64,000 bases of DNA from JASLEW01 sp963732005 (GCA_963732005.1 CAVSXT010000005.1:1488001-1552000), one strand, 5' to 3'. Counted from the stretch's first letter, positions 1-9,864 are shown. The notes: a model not told the origin generated them from the letters alone. Made by a program: numbers and translations.

Positions 1-3000
1 AAAACGCACCGGCACGGCAACGCCGCGCTTGCCGCGTCCGATCTCGCGCACCTCTTGCAGGAGGGGGACGGCCGCGGCGGGCGCCGCGGGACTGGCTGCC
101 AGGCGGGTGTGCTCACCTTCGATCAACGCGGCGTAGGCGCGGGTGCCGGCCGCCTGCGCATCGCCCCCCGCGATGAGCAGGGCGTGGTCGGCGATCGTCT
201 GCAGCGTCGCCTCGACGCTCAAGCTCTGGGTCACCGCCCGTCCGGCCCTGGACAGGGCGTCGAGACGGTCGGCGCGGTGCTGCGCTTCCTGGTAGAGGAA
301 GTTGTTGGCGATCGCCACCGCCGTCTGATTGGCCAGCAGGGTCAGAGCGTCCAGCTGGTCCGCACGGAAGTGCTGCGCCGCGCCGTAGCCAAGGAACAGG
401 ACTCCGATGCGCCGCGGTTCGGCGACCAGCGGCAGGGCGATCCAGGCGGGCAGCTTGCGGTCCGCCGCCACCGGCCAGGCGGCCGCAACCCGCCGGCGCA
501 CCGAGCGGTCGAGCAGGCGGAGCTGGCGCTGGCCAAGCAGCCGGTGCAGGATCGCAGGGTCTGCCACCGGCGCCCTGACCAGCCTTGGGGATCGTCTCCT
601 GCCGGCGAGGTAGCACACCTCGAAGGTGTGGCGCAGGGGGTCATGGAGGTAGAGCCTGACGGTCGTTGCCCCTGCCGCGCGGGGCGCCAGGTGCAGGACG
701 GTACGCACCCGATCGTTGGGGTCGTCCACCGCCGCGACGCGATCGAGGATCTGGCTGATGACCTCCTGACGCCGCGTCTGTTCCGCGAGCCATGCCTGCT
801 TGAGGCTGAGGGCGGCGTAGGTGGCGAAATTCTCGAGCTCCTTGCGGTGGCGGTCGGTGAACTTGCGCGGGAAGCCGTATCCCAGGTAGAGCACGCCGAC
901 GGCCTCACCGCCGGCCGTGAGGCGCACGGCTTGGAGGCTCCTGGTCTTGGTCCGTCGCAGCGCGGCCAGCGCCGCGGTCCGCAACCCGACGCTCGGCGGC
1001 GGCGTCGACAGGTCCGGGATCGGTATCCAGCCCTCCTTCAAGACGGCGAAGCGCAGGCTTTCCGGGCCCGGCTGGATGCGCTTGGCCGCCTCCAGGTCGC
1101 GGGGTTCCAGGCCCGCCGCCGCCGGGCCGTCGAGCAGGAATTGCCCGCGCTTGGCGTCGTAGGGCCAGAGCACGGCCGCGGCGGCGCCGAACAGCCGCTG
1201 CGCCTGGGCGACGATCGCCTGGCCGACGGTGGCCGGCTGCTTCGCTTTCGAGACCGTGGCGGCGGCCACGTGCAGGGCCTGAAGGGCCTTGAGCCGCCAG
1301 GCGCTCTGGATGGCTGCCGCCGCCTGCGTCGCGAGCGTCTTGAAGTTGTCCTCCTCCCAGGAAAAGGCGTCGGGCGCTTCGTGCTCGATGGTCAGGGCGC
1401 CGATGATCTCTTCGCCGTCCTTCATGGCCACGGTGAGCTGTGAGGCCGTCCACGGCAGGAGGGGGCGGTAGTCGCGGTCCGCATGGACGTCGCCGACGTT
1501 GGCCGATTCCCCGGTGCGCACGACGCGGTTCACGATGCCGCCGCCGCTGACTGCCGCGGCGTGTTTCACGGTCCAATCCTGGAGCGTGCCGAACAGCTCG
1601 TTGGAGGTGGCGGCGATGACGCTCAGGTTGCCGCTGTCCGACAGCACGACATAGCCTTCGCAGCGGCCCGCCTGGCGAGCCTGGGCGATGTTCTGCGCCT
1701 GCTTGACCACCTCCTCGAGGATCGCCGCCAGGCTCGGCTTGGTGTTGATCGCCTGGCTGGCGCGATAGAAGGCGTTGAGGGCTTCCTGCGTGCGCAGCAC
1801 CTCGCCGTAGAGCTGGGCGTTGCCGATGGCGATGCCGGCCTGGGTGGCGAACCATTGAATGCTGACGATCTCCTGCTTCGAAAAATGATGCGCGCCGCGG
1901 TAGTTGGCGAAGATCACGCCGACGGTGCTGCCGCCGGAGAGCAGCGGCACCGCCGCACAGGCGACGATCCGCTCGCGGCGGGTGAAGATCGAGGACCTGG
2001 TCAGCTCGTGGGTCGAGACGTCCTCGATGAACAAGGGGTCTTGCTGGCGGAGGATGCTGCGAATCAGCCTGCTCTTGCCGAGGTCCTGCCAACCGTCGAG
2101 GTTGGCCGGATCGAACACGCCGGCGTGATAGGGCTGCGCCAAAGCAGCGGTGGCCGGGTCGTAAGGGAACAGCGTCACCGCCTGACACCCCAGGCCGGTG
2201 CAGGTGATCGTGGGCACCCGCTCGAGGATGGTGCCGACGGGATTGAGCCGCATCAGCTCCGCGATCGCGTTGGCCAGCAGGTTGGCGCGGCTGATCTGCT
2301 CCCGGAGCCGGGCGCGCTTGAGGAAGCTGGCGGCGGAGCTGGCGTAGCGTTCCAGCAGCCAGCGGTCCTTTTCGGCCCGCCCGAGAGGTTGAGCGTGGAA
2401 GAGGTAGAGGACGCCGACGGGTTCGCCGCCGGTCACCAGCGCCACCGCCTGCAGGCCCCTCAGCCCGGCACGGAGGAGGAGCTGACGGCCACGCCCCCGG
2501 GCCTCTCGCGCACGCAGGTCCGGCACCCGATGCCAGGAGGCGGCGAGAGTGAGCGTCGCGCTGCCGTCGCCCTGGGCTTCCCGCTTGCGGAACGCCGCCG
2601 TCACCGCGGCCGGCAGGTCATGGGCGGTCAGCTCGCCGTCCAGGAAGGTCTTGGTTTCGGCATCGTAGGGCCAGACCAGCGACGCCGCGGCGCCGATCAT
2701 CCGCGCCGCGGAGGCGGCGACCGCCGCGAGCAGGGCTGCCGGCTCTTCCTGGCTGGCCAGGCTCTCGATGGCCTGTTGCAGCGATTGCAGGCCAGCATTC
2801 TGCTCTTCGGTGGCCCGCTCCAGGCGGCGGCGATCGATGAGCAACGCCGTATGCGCCGCGATCGCGGCGGCGATCTCCTGCTCGCCGGCGGTGAAAGGGC
2901 GGTGCGCCTCGCTCTCAAGCTCGCCGACCTCGAGCAGCGCGACGACTCGCCGGTCGGTGCGACAGGGGACCAGGAGCAGCGATTGGATGCCGGCGCCGAG

Positions 3001-5209
3001 GTGCAGGCGCCGGGTCAGCCGCTGCAGCAGCTTCGCCTGCTCCGGCCCCTCTCGCCGCCGGATGGTCTCGGGGCGCTCGGATTCGATCACCCGGCCAAGG
3101 TGCGGCCAGTCGGCCACGGCGACGTGGGTGCCATGCCCGTGCCGCCAGTCCTTGTCTGGTGGTGGGGCGCAGGGGTAGATCGCCGCCTCCACCTGCAGGA
3201 ACGCCGGATCGTCTCCCATCAGCAGGATGCGGCAGAAGGTGTGCTTCAGCTGGCCGATCAGCAGCTGGGCCAGCTTCGACAGGCCCTCTTCCAGGCGATG
3301 GGCGCCGAGCACCAGGTTGCTGGCCTGGGCCAGCACCTCCTTGCGGGCCTCGTGCAGCCGGATGGCGTCGAGGTCCTCGAAGTAGCCGGCGCTGCCGTCG
3401 CGCTCGTTGTCGGCGTCGAACAGCCAGGTGGCGGAGATCCTGATCGGGATGCCGTGGCCGTCGCGATGTTTCACGGCGCTGTCGTAGCCGCGAAGGCTGC
3501 CGCGGCCCTCATGCAGCTGACGGCCGATCTGCGTGGGCATCGTCTCGTCGAGGTAGAACTTCTTGACCGGCTGGCCGATCGCCTCCTCGCTCGGGTAGCC
3601 GAGGACTTCTTGCGCGGTGCGGTTGAAGACCTTGACCTCGGAGCTCCTGTCGATCGAGATGATGCCGAGCGGCGAGCTCTCCACCAGCAGCTTCATCGAG
3701 CGCCGCTGGGCATCGAGCTCGCGCACCAGCTGGGCGCTTTCGAGCGCGATCACCACCTCTTCGGCGAAGAGGTTCAGGATGTTCTCGTCCTCGGCGCTGA
3801 AGCGGAGGTCCAGGCGCGGCTGGCCGGCGGCGTCGCACTTGTTGTCGACCCGCAGGAGGCCGACCATGTCGGTGGTGCCGGGGTCGCCCTGGCGCTCGCG
3901 CAGCAGGGGGATGGCGAGCAGGGAGTAGCAGGCGTGGGATCGTGTATGGTAGGCGCGCGGGCCGAAGGTGGCGGCAGAGTGGTTCTTGAGCTCCTTGCCG
4001 TGGACGTTGAACACCTCGCGGTGGAACGCGATCCAGCCGGTGAGGCCCCCATGCGGCCGGTCGTGGACCTCGATCAACCGCCCCTTCTCGAAGCCGCCCT
4101 CGCGGTGCCCGACGCTGGCTTCGAGCGTGAGCTGACCCTTCGCATTGACCAGGAAGACGCCGCAGGCCTCGGCATCGAGGATCTCGATTGCCTGCTGGGC
4201 GATGAGCTCGAAGCCGGCTGTCGAGCGAGATGTGCTCGAGGTCCTTCATCACCGCCCGGGTGGCGTGCCACAGGCGCCGCAGATCGTTGAGGTTCCGCTC
4301 GTCGCGGTCGGCCAGGCTGGCCAGCACCAGGGCGACCGGCAGGGCGAGCGCGGCCAGGAACGCGGCGTCGTCCCTGGTGAAAACCCTGCCCACGAGGTCG
4401 TTGACGTAAAGGCAGCCCAGGGTCTTGCCGCGCCATTGGACGGGCACCGCGAGGACCGCTCCGAAGCCGCTGCCGGTGCGATAGGCGCGATGCCGCCACC
4501 GATCGTAATCGCGCACGATCCGGTAGGGTTTGCCATCCTGCGCCAGGCGGCCGCAGAGCCCCTCGCCCATCCTGAGGATCTTGCCTTTGTACTGATCGTC
4601 GTTGAACACCGCGACGAGCCGCAGCTCCTCGTCGTCCGGCGACAACCGGTAGAGGCCGCCGGTGCGGGCGCGCAGCGCGGACACCGCGACCTCGATCATG
4701 GCTTCGAGCGGCGGCGCGCTGGCGGCAGGCTGGTCGAGCATGCCCAGCAGCTTCAGGCCCGAGCCGTCGGCGCGATACGCCGCGGCGAGCGCCGCGAAGG
4801 AATGGACCCCAGCCGCCGCCGCCGTCAACTCGGGATGGTGCTTGCGGAAGACCGCGAGCGCGGCCGCGTGCTCGGCGTAGCGCAGGAGGTCGGTTGCCGA
4901 TCTCACCGGCTGGTGCAGTGCGAGGTATTCCCCCCAGGGGGCGCGACGCCGGAACGCGGACCCGAGGAGCGAGCCGCCCTTCACGCCGGCGGCTGCAGCG
5001 CGCGGTGCGGGTTCGACGACGATGGCGACGTCGTAGGGCTCCGCATTGCCGTCCAAGAGGCGCCAGGCCTCCGCCATGGAGGTCGTGGTGTCGAAGGCGA
5101 GGTCGCATGCCGGGGCGAGTTGGCGGACCTGGCTGGCGAGGCTGCCTGATTCCTCGTCGACGAGCAAGACTCGAGCCGTGCTGGAACTCTTGCTCCGTGG
5201 TCGTGGCAT
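1..5209 (-). CDS. Giant multi-GAF/PAS sensor protein, 3' end outside window, frame broken once
   Basis: Signal-sensing protein read from 5209 leftward past the window edge. The first ~110 residues look like a receiver or pseudo-receiver (VLLVDEE near residue 16). A GAF domain follows at about 165-315. The frame then changes near 4211-4219; dropping one base there joins it to a frame open from about 4215 to base 1 (about 1,400 further residues). That part shows a GAF, a PAS domain (RSMKLLVESSPLGIISIDR at about 3,690, then FNRTAQEVLGYPSEEAIGQP), and about six more GAF-like repeats. Two carry the near-identical pattern 'AASLVWPYDAETKTFLDGE'/'AAVLWPYDAKRGQFLLDGP', so internal duplication is likely. 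No kinase, cyclase or HTH output domain is visible before the edge. ATG 5209 is preferred; a GTG lies at 5215; no clear ribosome site. Likely a histidine kinase or other GAF-regulated output protein, output unknown. Confidence 0.8.
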
Positions 5210-5277
5210 GGTCACTGCGGGGGTGCTTTCGAGGAATGCTAGTTTAGCCGCGTAGCCAGGTCAAATTTAGGCAATCC

Positions 5278-5291
5278 TGCAAATATTTGCA
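5278..5291. promoter_or_regulatory. Perfect 14-bp palindrome TGCAAATATTTGCA, operator candidate
   Basis: TGCAAATATTTGCA is a perfect AT-rich inverted repeat in an otherwise very GC-rich region. It lies in the divergent gap between the multi-GAF sensor (start 5209, minus) and the small membrane operon (start about 5402, plus). The position and symmetry fit a binding site for a dimeric regulator acting on either gene. No regulator family is identified from the motif. Confidence 0.4.
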
Positions 5292-5401
5292 TTTCAGCAG
5301 GCGTGGCCATGCTCGTGGCCGTAAGCCGAGGCGTTTTCCGTCTATCCAAGTGGGGGGAGGTCGTCGTCGCCAGGGTCGTGTGCGAGGGAAGGGGGCCCCC
5401 G

Positions 5402-6193
5402 ATGGGTGGGAGGGTTGGGTGCTGGCGCGTGGTGGCAGTCGCGGGGCTGGTAGGGCTTCTCCCCACTTTCTTGTCTCTCCTGCATCCGAGCGGCCGGCCG
5501 GCGCCTCATCTGGCCGCGCGGCCCCCGGCTTGCCTCGAGGCGTGGGTCCGCCTGCGCAGCTATCGCGGCTGCCCGGTGCTGGCGGCGGCGGCGGGTTATC
5601 GTCTGGAGATCCACTGCCTATGGGGCGGGCATCTGGAACGCTCCGATGGCGCGCTGGTCTTTGCCGGTCCCTTCTCCGGCCGGGCCTTCGTCTCCTTGCG
5701 GCCGGTGCCGCTGGGGAGGTGGGTCCACGTGGCGGGGCTCGCGCCGCTGCCGGCCGTTCCAGCGGCCATCGACTTCGACGGCCGCGACGTCACCGCCGGC
5801 CGCCTGACGGCGGGCGCCGAACCGCTGCCGCTGGGCTACGACCCATGGGAGGAGCGGCCTTCCTGGGTCACGGCCGAGCGCCGCGACGGCGAGATCGGCG
5901 CCTGGCGGCTGAGCCGCGGCTGGCGCGGCCTGGCGCAGGTGGCGGCGGCCCGCGGCGCTCCCAGCAGGCTGGCGCCTTTGCCTGCGCCGCCACGGGACGC
6001 GGCGCCCGGGGAGCCCGCGGCGGGTGGCGACGGCAGGGTCATCACCGCCCGTGGCTGGAAGGTCATTGCGGCGGTCTTGCTGCTGGCGCTGGCGATGGCA
6101 GGGGCGGGCATGGCACTGCGCCTCCGGCACGGCGCAGCTACCGCGGTTGCCGGCGGCGCCCTGGCGCGGGTACAGGGACGGAGGCAGCGATGA
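5402..6193 (+). CDS. Unrecognised two-TM membrane protein
   Basis: 263 residues, no family recognised. There is a hydrophobic segment at the N-terminus (about residues 9-27) and another near the C-terminus (about 218-238, VIAAVLLLALAMAGAGMAL). The ~190 residues between them would face one side of the membrane and contain a YDPWEERPSWV stretch. ATG 5402 is chosen because a purine-rich GAGGGAAGGGGG lies just upstream; in-frame GTG 5303 and ATG 5309 are alternatives. Its stop overlaps the start of the next gene by four bases (ATGA), so the two are translationally coupled. Function unknown. Confidence 0.55.
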   Translation: MGGRVGCWRVVAVAGLVGLLPTFLSLLHPSGRPAPHLAARPPACLEAWVRLRSYRGCPVLAAAAGYRLEIHCLWGGHLERSDGALVFAGPFSGRAFVSLRPVPLGRWVHVAGLAPLPAVPAAIDFDGRDVTAGRLTAGAEPLPLGYDPWEERPSWVTAERRDGEIGAWRLSRGWRGLAQVAAARGAPSRLAPLPAPPRDAAPGEPAAGGDGRVITARGWKVIAAVLLLALAMAGAGMALRLRHGAATAVAGGALARVQGRRQR

Positions 6194-6564
6194 TCGCCCT
6201 GCTCTTCTGGATGGTCCTGCGGCCGTTGCTCGAAAAGCCGCTGCGGCTGCTCGCCCGCCTGCTGCCGTTCATGGCCCTGGCGGCGATTCCCGACCTGCTT
6301 CTGCGGCGGTATCTCGACCCCGATCTGCCCAGGGCGGCGACCGCGGCGCTGCTGATCGTCCTGGGCGCGGCGACGCTCTTCCTGCGCGCGAGCTGGCGGC
6401 AACGCCGGATGCCTGCCAGGGCGAGGTCAGATGCGGCGACGCCGCGGTGGGTGGCAGTGCCGCCGCCGGTGGTGATCGTGATCGATAGGACTGGCGCGAC
6501 AAGGAGTGGATTGTTGAGCGACGGCAACGAGGAGTGGAGAGCTAGCGACGGCGCCGCAGAGTAG
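6190..6564 (+). CDS. Small membrane protein coupled to the upstream gene
   Basis: 124 residues, unrecognised. The N-terminal ~75 residues hold two or three hydrophobic segments (MIALLFWMVLRPLLEKPLRL, then LPFMALAAIP and ATAALLIVLGAATLFL). The C-terminal half is polar. Its ATG overlaps the TGA of the preceding gene as ATGA, indicating one operon. The 3' end overlaps the convergent gene at 6542 by about 23 bp, so termination must occur within coding sequence. Confidence 0.5.
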   Translation: MIALLFWMVLRPLLEKPLRLLARLLPFMALAAIPDLLLRRYLDPDLPRAATAALLIVLGAATLFLRASWRQRRMPARARSDAATPRWVAVPPPVVIVIDRTGATRSGLLSDGNEEWRASDGAAE

Positions 6565-7282
6565 GCGCGCTCGAGCGCCGCAGATGGAGAACCCGCTGGC
6601 GGTGCTCGCTACGATGATCGCGCCGATCCTCCTTGGCGAAGCGTGCGGCCTTCTGCTTACTGCCGAAGACGTCGTTGACCTTGCAGCAGTCGCGGACCAT
6701 GGAGTAGCCGTTGGGCAGGATCTGGAACGGCTGCGTGACGCGGTTCAGGTAGTCGAATTGGACCGAACCCGGCAAGCGGAAACCCTCGAAATAGGATGGG
6801 AAAACAAAATCGCTCAGGTCGATGCCATCGATCGGGAACGTCTCCTCTTCGACCGGATCGGCGACCTCGTAGGCATAGAAATCGCCGGCCGGCGTTTCCG
6901 CCCACAGGTTGATGGCGGGATCGATCAGCATCTCCGCCAGCTCGTGGCTCGCCGTGACGCTGACCTTCTCGCCGGCGTCGAGAGTGGTCTTGACGAATAC
7001 CTTGGAAAGCGGCAGGCCGTCGTCGGTCAGGTCGTGATACCCAAGATCGCCCGCCACATCGGCATCGTCCAGAAACACCATCGCCCACGCGCCGGGAAGG
7101 GTGTCGGCCGCGATCTCCAAAGTCGCGGGACAACCCCAGATTGGAACCAGAGCCTGGTCCAGGTACTCCTGCAACACCGCGACGAGCTTGTCGAAGTCGA
7201 CTCCGAGGTTGACGGTGGCCTTGTTGACGCAGGCGATGACCGGCATCTGGCCCTGGTCGAAGCGTACCTCTGCGAAGGGCAT
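6542..7282 (-). CDS. Conserved protein with HELAE zincin-like motif
   Basis: 246 residues. A central SASHELAEMLIDP-type segment (here TASHELAEMLIDPAINLW, about residues 111-128) resembles a zincin helix but lacks the second His of HExxH. It is followed by an acidic YAYEVADPVEEE segment and an FQILPNGYSMV segment. I recall similar uncharacterised bacterial proteins that open with FAEVRFD and an ACVNKATVNLGVDF-like stretch, but no function is established. The last ~30 residues are Arg-rich and may be partly a read-through of the convergent overlap. AGGAG lies about 8 nt before ATG 7282. No signal peptide is seen, so it is probably cytoplasmic. A metallopeptidase activity is only a guess. Confidence 0.7.
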   Translation of the reverse strand: MPFAEVRFDQGQMPVIACVNKATVNLGVDFDKLVAVLQEYLDQALVPIWGCPATLEIAADTLPGAWAMVFLDDADVAGDLGYHDLTDDGLPLSKVFVKTTLDAGEKVSVTASHELAEMLIDPAINLWAETPAGDFYAYEVADPVEEETFPIDGIDLSDFVFPSYFEGFRLPGSVQFDYLNRVTQPFQILPNGYSMVRDCCKVNDVFGSKQKAARFAKEDRRDHRSEHRQRVLHLRRSSAPTLRRRR

Positions 7283-7423
7283 GGGAGGGCTCCTGTCGTG
7301 TGCCGGCGGCCGGGACCTGTCGCTGGCATTGGTTCACAGCAGGAGACGGACACCTCCGGCACTTTCCGCTGCCGAGAGCCGGCGGGCTACCCGAAGCCGG
7401 ACTCCACGGCCGCTGACGCCGGA

Positions 7424-8299
7424 TCAACCAGCCCGCGAGGCCGAGGCGTCCGGACTCGGCGCGCCGGTGCCCTGAGGCGCGGCGGGGCCAGGGAGGATCT
7501 CGCGCAGGTAGGAGGCGACGGGCCGGCCGGCGTCGTAGTTCTGCGGGTAGCCGAGCGAGACCTCCTCGCAGCGCACGCCGTCGCGGTCATAGGTGCCGCG
7601 AATGTGGAGATGGCCGTAGACCACGGCGTGGGCGTTGAAGCGGCGGTGCCAGTCTTCGGTGCGGCGGGTGCCGCACCAGATCGAGAAGCGCGGGATGCGC
7701 GGCAGCACCGCGAGGTCGTAGCGCAGCGGGTAGTGGTTGATGAGCACCACCGGCCCCTGGGCGGCGGCGGCGGCCAGCCGCTGCTCGGCATCCTGGCAGC
7801 GCGCGGCGCACCAGCCCGGCTTGTCGGGGTAGGGGTCGGAGTGGAGCAGCACCTCGTCGGAGCAAAGCAGGTTGTCCTCCGCCGCCCAGGCGATGGCGTC
7901 TTCCGACGGCACCTCGAGGGGCCGGAAGGTGTAGTCGTAGAGCAGGAAGAGGGGCGCCAGCACGCACGGCGGGCCGGCGCCCGGCCAGGTGACGAACGGG
8001 TCCTCGGGCGTGAGCACGCCGTAGTCGCGGCAGATGGCGACCAGGCGCTGGTACTTCGCATCGCCGCGCGGCTCCTCCGGATGAGGCGGGATGGTCCAGA
8101 GCTCGTGGTTGCCGGGCACCCAGAGCAGGCGGGCGAAGCGCCGGCTGAGCAGCTCCAACCCGAACTTCAGGTGCGCCTCGGTCTCGCCGACGTCGCCGGC
8201 GACGATCAGCCAGTCGTCCGGATAGGCGGGCAGCGCCGCCAGCAGGTCCCGCGTCGGCTGGTAGCGCAGGTGCAGGTCGGCAATGGCCCAGAGCTTCAT
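7424..8299 (-). CDS. Calcineurin-like metallophosphoesterase
   Basis: 291 residues with the full metallophosphoesterase signature: DLHL at the N-terminus (about 8), GDVGE (about 35), GNHEL (about 63), NHYPLRYD (about 185) and GHLHIRG (about 229). These residues bind two metal ions and hydrolyse a phosphomonoester or diester. The fold resembles small cytoplasmic phosphatases and phosphodiesterases; the substrate cannot be read from sequence. It lies 49 nt downstream of the S51-like peptidase gene on the same strand, so they may be co-transcribed. The C-terminal ~25 residues are Pro/Ala-rich and probably disordered. Confidence 0.85.
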   Translation of the reverse strand: MKLWAIADLHLRYQPTRDLLAALPAYPDDWLIVAGDVGETEAHLKFGLELLSRRFARLLWVPGNHELWTIPPHPEEPRGDAKYQRLVAICRDYGVLTPEDPFVTWPGAGPPCVLAPLFLLYDYTFRPLEVPSEDAIAWAAEDNLLCSDEVLLHSDPYPDKPGWCAARCQDAEQRLAAAAAQGPVVLINHYPLRYDLAVLPRIPRFSIWCGTRRTEDWHRRFNAHAVVYGHLHIRGTYDRDGVRCEEVSLGYPQNYDAGRPVASYLREILPGPAAPQGTGAPSPDASASRAG

Positions 8300-8348
8300 C
8301 GGCGCCGCGGCCGCATGATTGCTGGTGGCACTGGGCTGGCGCCCGCCG

Positions 8349-9512
8349 TCAGTTGACCGGCTCTGGCTTCGAGCTCGCGGTGGGAAGGATCTCGATCACG
8401 CCGTCGGCGCCGATCGAGTAGCCGAGCTCGCGCCGCTCCTGCTCAAGGTCGTCGCTCGGACCGGCGCCGGCAGGCTTGCCGGGGCCGCCGGCGGCCTCGG
8501 CTGGCGCGGCCGCCTTGGCTGCCGCGGCCGATGGATCCGCCGGGGCATCCGCTGCCGGGGGCGGTGCCGGGGCGGCCGGTGCAGGGGCATCCGTGGCAAG
8601 GGGCGCTGCCGGGGTGGCCGATGCCGAGATTTCGGCCGCGGCCCCGGCCGCAGCCGGCGGAGCCTGTGGCGAAGTGGCCGATGCCTCAGCGACCGGCGGG
8701 CCGGTCCGGTTCGATGCAGCGTCCGGCGCCTCGCCTGGCGCCGCACCGGACGTTGCCGCCCGATCGAAGGATGCCGCCGGATTGGACGGCGGTGCGGGCT
8801 CGGACGGCGTCGCCGGCTCGGAGGCCTGCCCCGGCAGCAGCAGGGCCTGCTGCAGGCCGTTCTCGGTCTGGCTCACCTCGACCAGCGGGTGGCGCACCGG
8901 CTCGACCGAGTAGTCGGGGTGATAGATGGCGCCGCCGCCGCTGGGAATGCCGAAGCCGCGCGCGTGCTCGCCGGCCCGCGGCACCGCCTGCAGCAGGCGG
9001 CCCCAGCCGGGCTCGTCATGGACGTCGACCATGAACGGCACGACCCGCAGCATGTCGCTCATCTTCTCGCCGGTCTCGTCCCACCCCTTGAGGCCGAGCT
9101 GAACCGCACCTGCCGAGAGGCCGATGAGCAGCGCGCCGCCGTAGTAGCGCTCGACCAGTTTCTGCTCGAGGCCGGCGGCCTTGAAAGCGTCCCATCCCCG
9201 GCGCACCTCGCCGCCGGCGAGCAGGAGAAGATCGGCGGCGGCCAGGAACGCCAGATCCTCGGCGCCCGGCTGGCTGGGGATCTGGCGGCAATCGAGGACG
9301 CCGATCTGCTCCATGGCGGCGACGAAGAGCTGGTAGAACTCGGGCGCGTCGCCGTTGGAAGCGCCCAGGTAGGCGGCGCGCGGCGCGCGCCCGGCGTTCT
9401 CGGGATCCGCGTCTAGCAGCTCCCGGATGCGCCTCAGGAACAGCTCTCCCTGGTCACGCCAGAACAGCAGCTGGCTGTCCGCGAGCAGGAAGATGGGCTT
9501 GATGGTGCTCAC
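8349..9512 (-). CDS. Peptidase S51/cyanophycinase-like protein with long Ala/Pro-rich tail
   Basis: 387 residues. The first ~215 form a class-I glutamine-amidotransferase-like fold of the S51 family (dipeptidase E, cyanophycinase). LLLLAGGEVRRGWD corresponds to the strand before the nucleophile elbow, and IGLSAGAVQLG (about 132) holds the predicted Ser nucleophile in GxSAGA. GGGAIYHPD follows at about 194. Residues ~225-355 are an Ala/Pro-rich low-complexity linker, and the end (DDLEQERRELGYSIGADGVI) is again structured. The start is GTG 9512, with GGGAGG 9 nt upstream. The gene begins 81 nt after the Cys-rich peptide gene on the same strand. The activity, likely hydrolysis of small acidic peptides, is inferred from family only. 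Confidence 0.75.
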   Translation of the reverse strand: MSTIKPIFLLADSQLLFWRDQGELFLRRIRELLDADPENAGRAPRAAYLGASNGDAPEFYQLFVAAMEQIGVLDCRQIPSQPGAEDLAFLAAADLLLLAGGEVRRGWDAFKAAGLEQKLVERYYGGALLIGLSAGAVQLGLKGWDETGEKMSDMLRVVPFMVDVHDEPGWGRLLQAVPRAGEHARGFGIPSGGGAIYHPDYSVEPVRHPLVEVSQTENGLQQALLLPGQASEPATPSEPAPPSNPAASFDRAATSGAAPGEAPDAASNRTGPPVAEASATSPQAPPAAAGAAAEISASATPAAPLATDAPAPAAPAPPPAADAPADPSAAAAKAAAPAEAAGGPGKPAGAGPSDDLEQERRELGYSIGADGVIEILPTASSKPEPVN

Positions 9513-9593
9513 GCCAAGGCGCCTCCCAGCGCACTCCGAGGGCGCAAGATAGCATGAGGCCTCCGCCTGCCCGTGGCGGGCGGGCGGTGAGCA

Positions 9594-9770
9594 CTACCCC
9601 GACTTGCAGGTGGTCCCGACCGTGTTGCAGCGACAGGACGCGCAGGTCGTGTCGCAACGCGAGCAGAGCACACCGCCACGGGCCTCCCGGGCCTCGTCGC
9701 GGTCGAGCCCGGACAGCGGCAGCAGCGTCTCACGGTCGACCCGCAGCTTCCGGCTGAGCTTCTTGCGCAT
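9594..9770 (-). CDS. Cys-rich double-glycine peptide, lanthipeptide-like RiPP precursor
   Basis: 58-residue peptide with a very strong ribosome site (GGGGAGGA, 6 nt before ATG 9770). The N-terminal half is a charged leader (MRKKLSRKLRVDRETLLPLS) that ends in a Gly-Gly site at 32-33. The core (34-58) holds six Cys (36, 39, 43, 46, 48, 55) and eight Ser/Thr, the composition expected of thioether-forming peptides. The KLxxxRETLxxLS leader resembles leaders of class I lanthipeptide-type precursors in Acidobacteria-like genomes, from memory only. No lanthionine synthetase, YcaO, radical-SAM enzyme or peptide exporter lies in the window; the nearest co-directional gene is the S51-like peptidase. 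Alternatives are a small metal-binding peptide or a disulfide-rich exported peptide. Confidence 0.6.
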   Translation of the reverse strand: MRKKLSRKLRVDRETLLPLSGLDRDEAREARGGVLCSRCDTTCASCRCNTVGTTCKSG

Positions 9771-9802
9771 GCGATTCCTCCCCGGTCGTGCAACGGCAAA
9801 GT

Positions 9803-9831
9803 AGGTTCGCATTTCGGCGCCGAAGAGTCAA
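9803..9831 (-). promoter_or_regulatory. Candidate promoter of the Cys-rich peptide gene
   Basis: On the minus strand TTGACT (9831-9826) is a good -35. A 17-nt spacer separates it from GAACCT (9808-9803), a weak -10 keeping the conserved A2 and T6. The start codon is 32 nt downstream, leaving room for the strong Shine-Dalgarno. Confidence 0.35.
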
Positions 9832-9852
9832 CTTAGCCGTCGTGGTGGGCTG

Positions 9853-9858
9853 TACAAT
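9853..9858 (+). promoter_or_regulatory. TACAAT -10 box six bases before a GTG start
   Basis: TACAAT (one mismatch to TATAAT) is followed by exactly six bases and then GTG 9865. A transcript from this box would begin at or next to the start codon, giving a leaderless mRNA; there is no Shine-Dalgarno. No convincing -35 was seen. Confidence 0.5.
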
Positions 9859-9864
9859 CGCGCC

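Noticed and set aside
55..4290. Long plus-strand open frames at 55-1443 and 1483-4290
   Set aside because: They are antisense to the multi-GAF sensor; the minus frame gives clear GAF/PAS sequence, the plus frame only high-GC Arg/Ala-rich nonsense.
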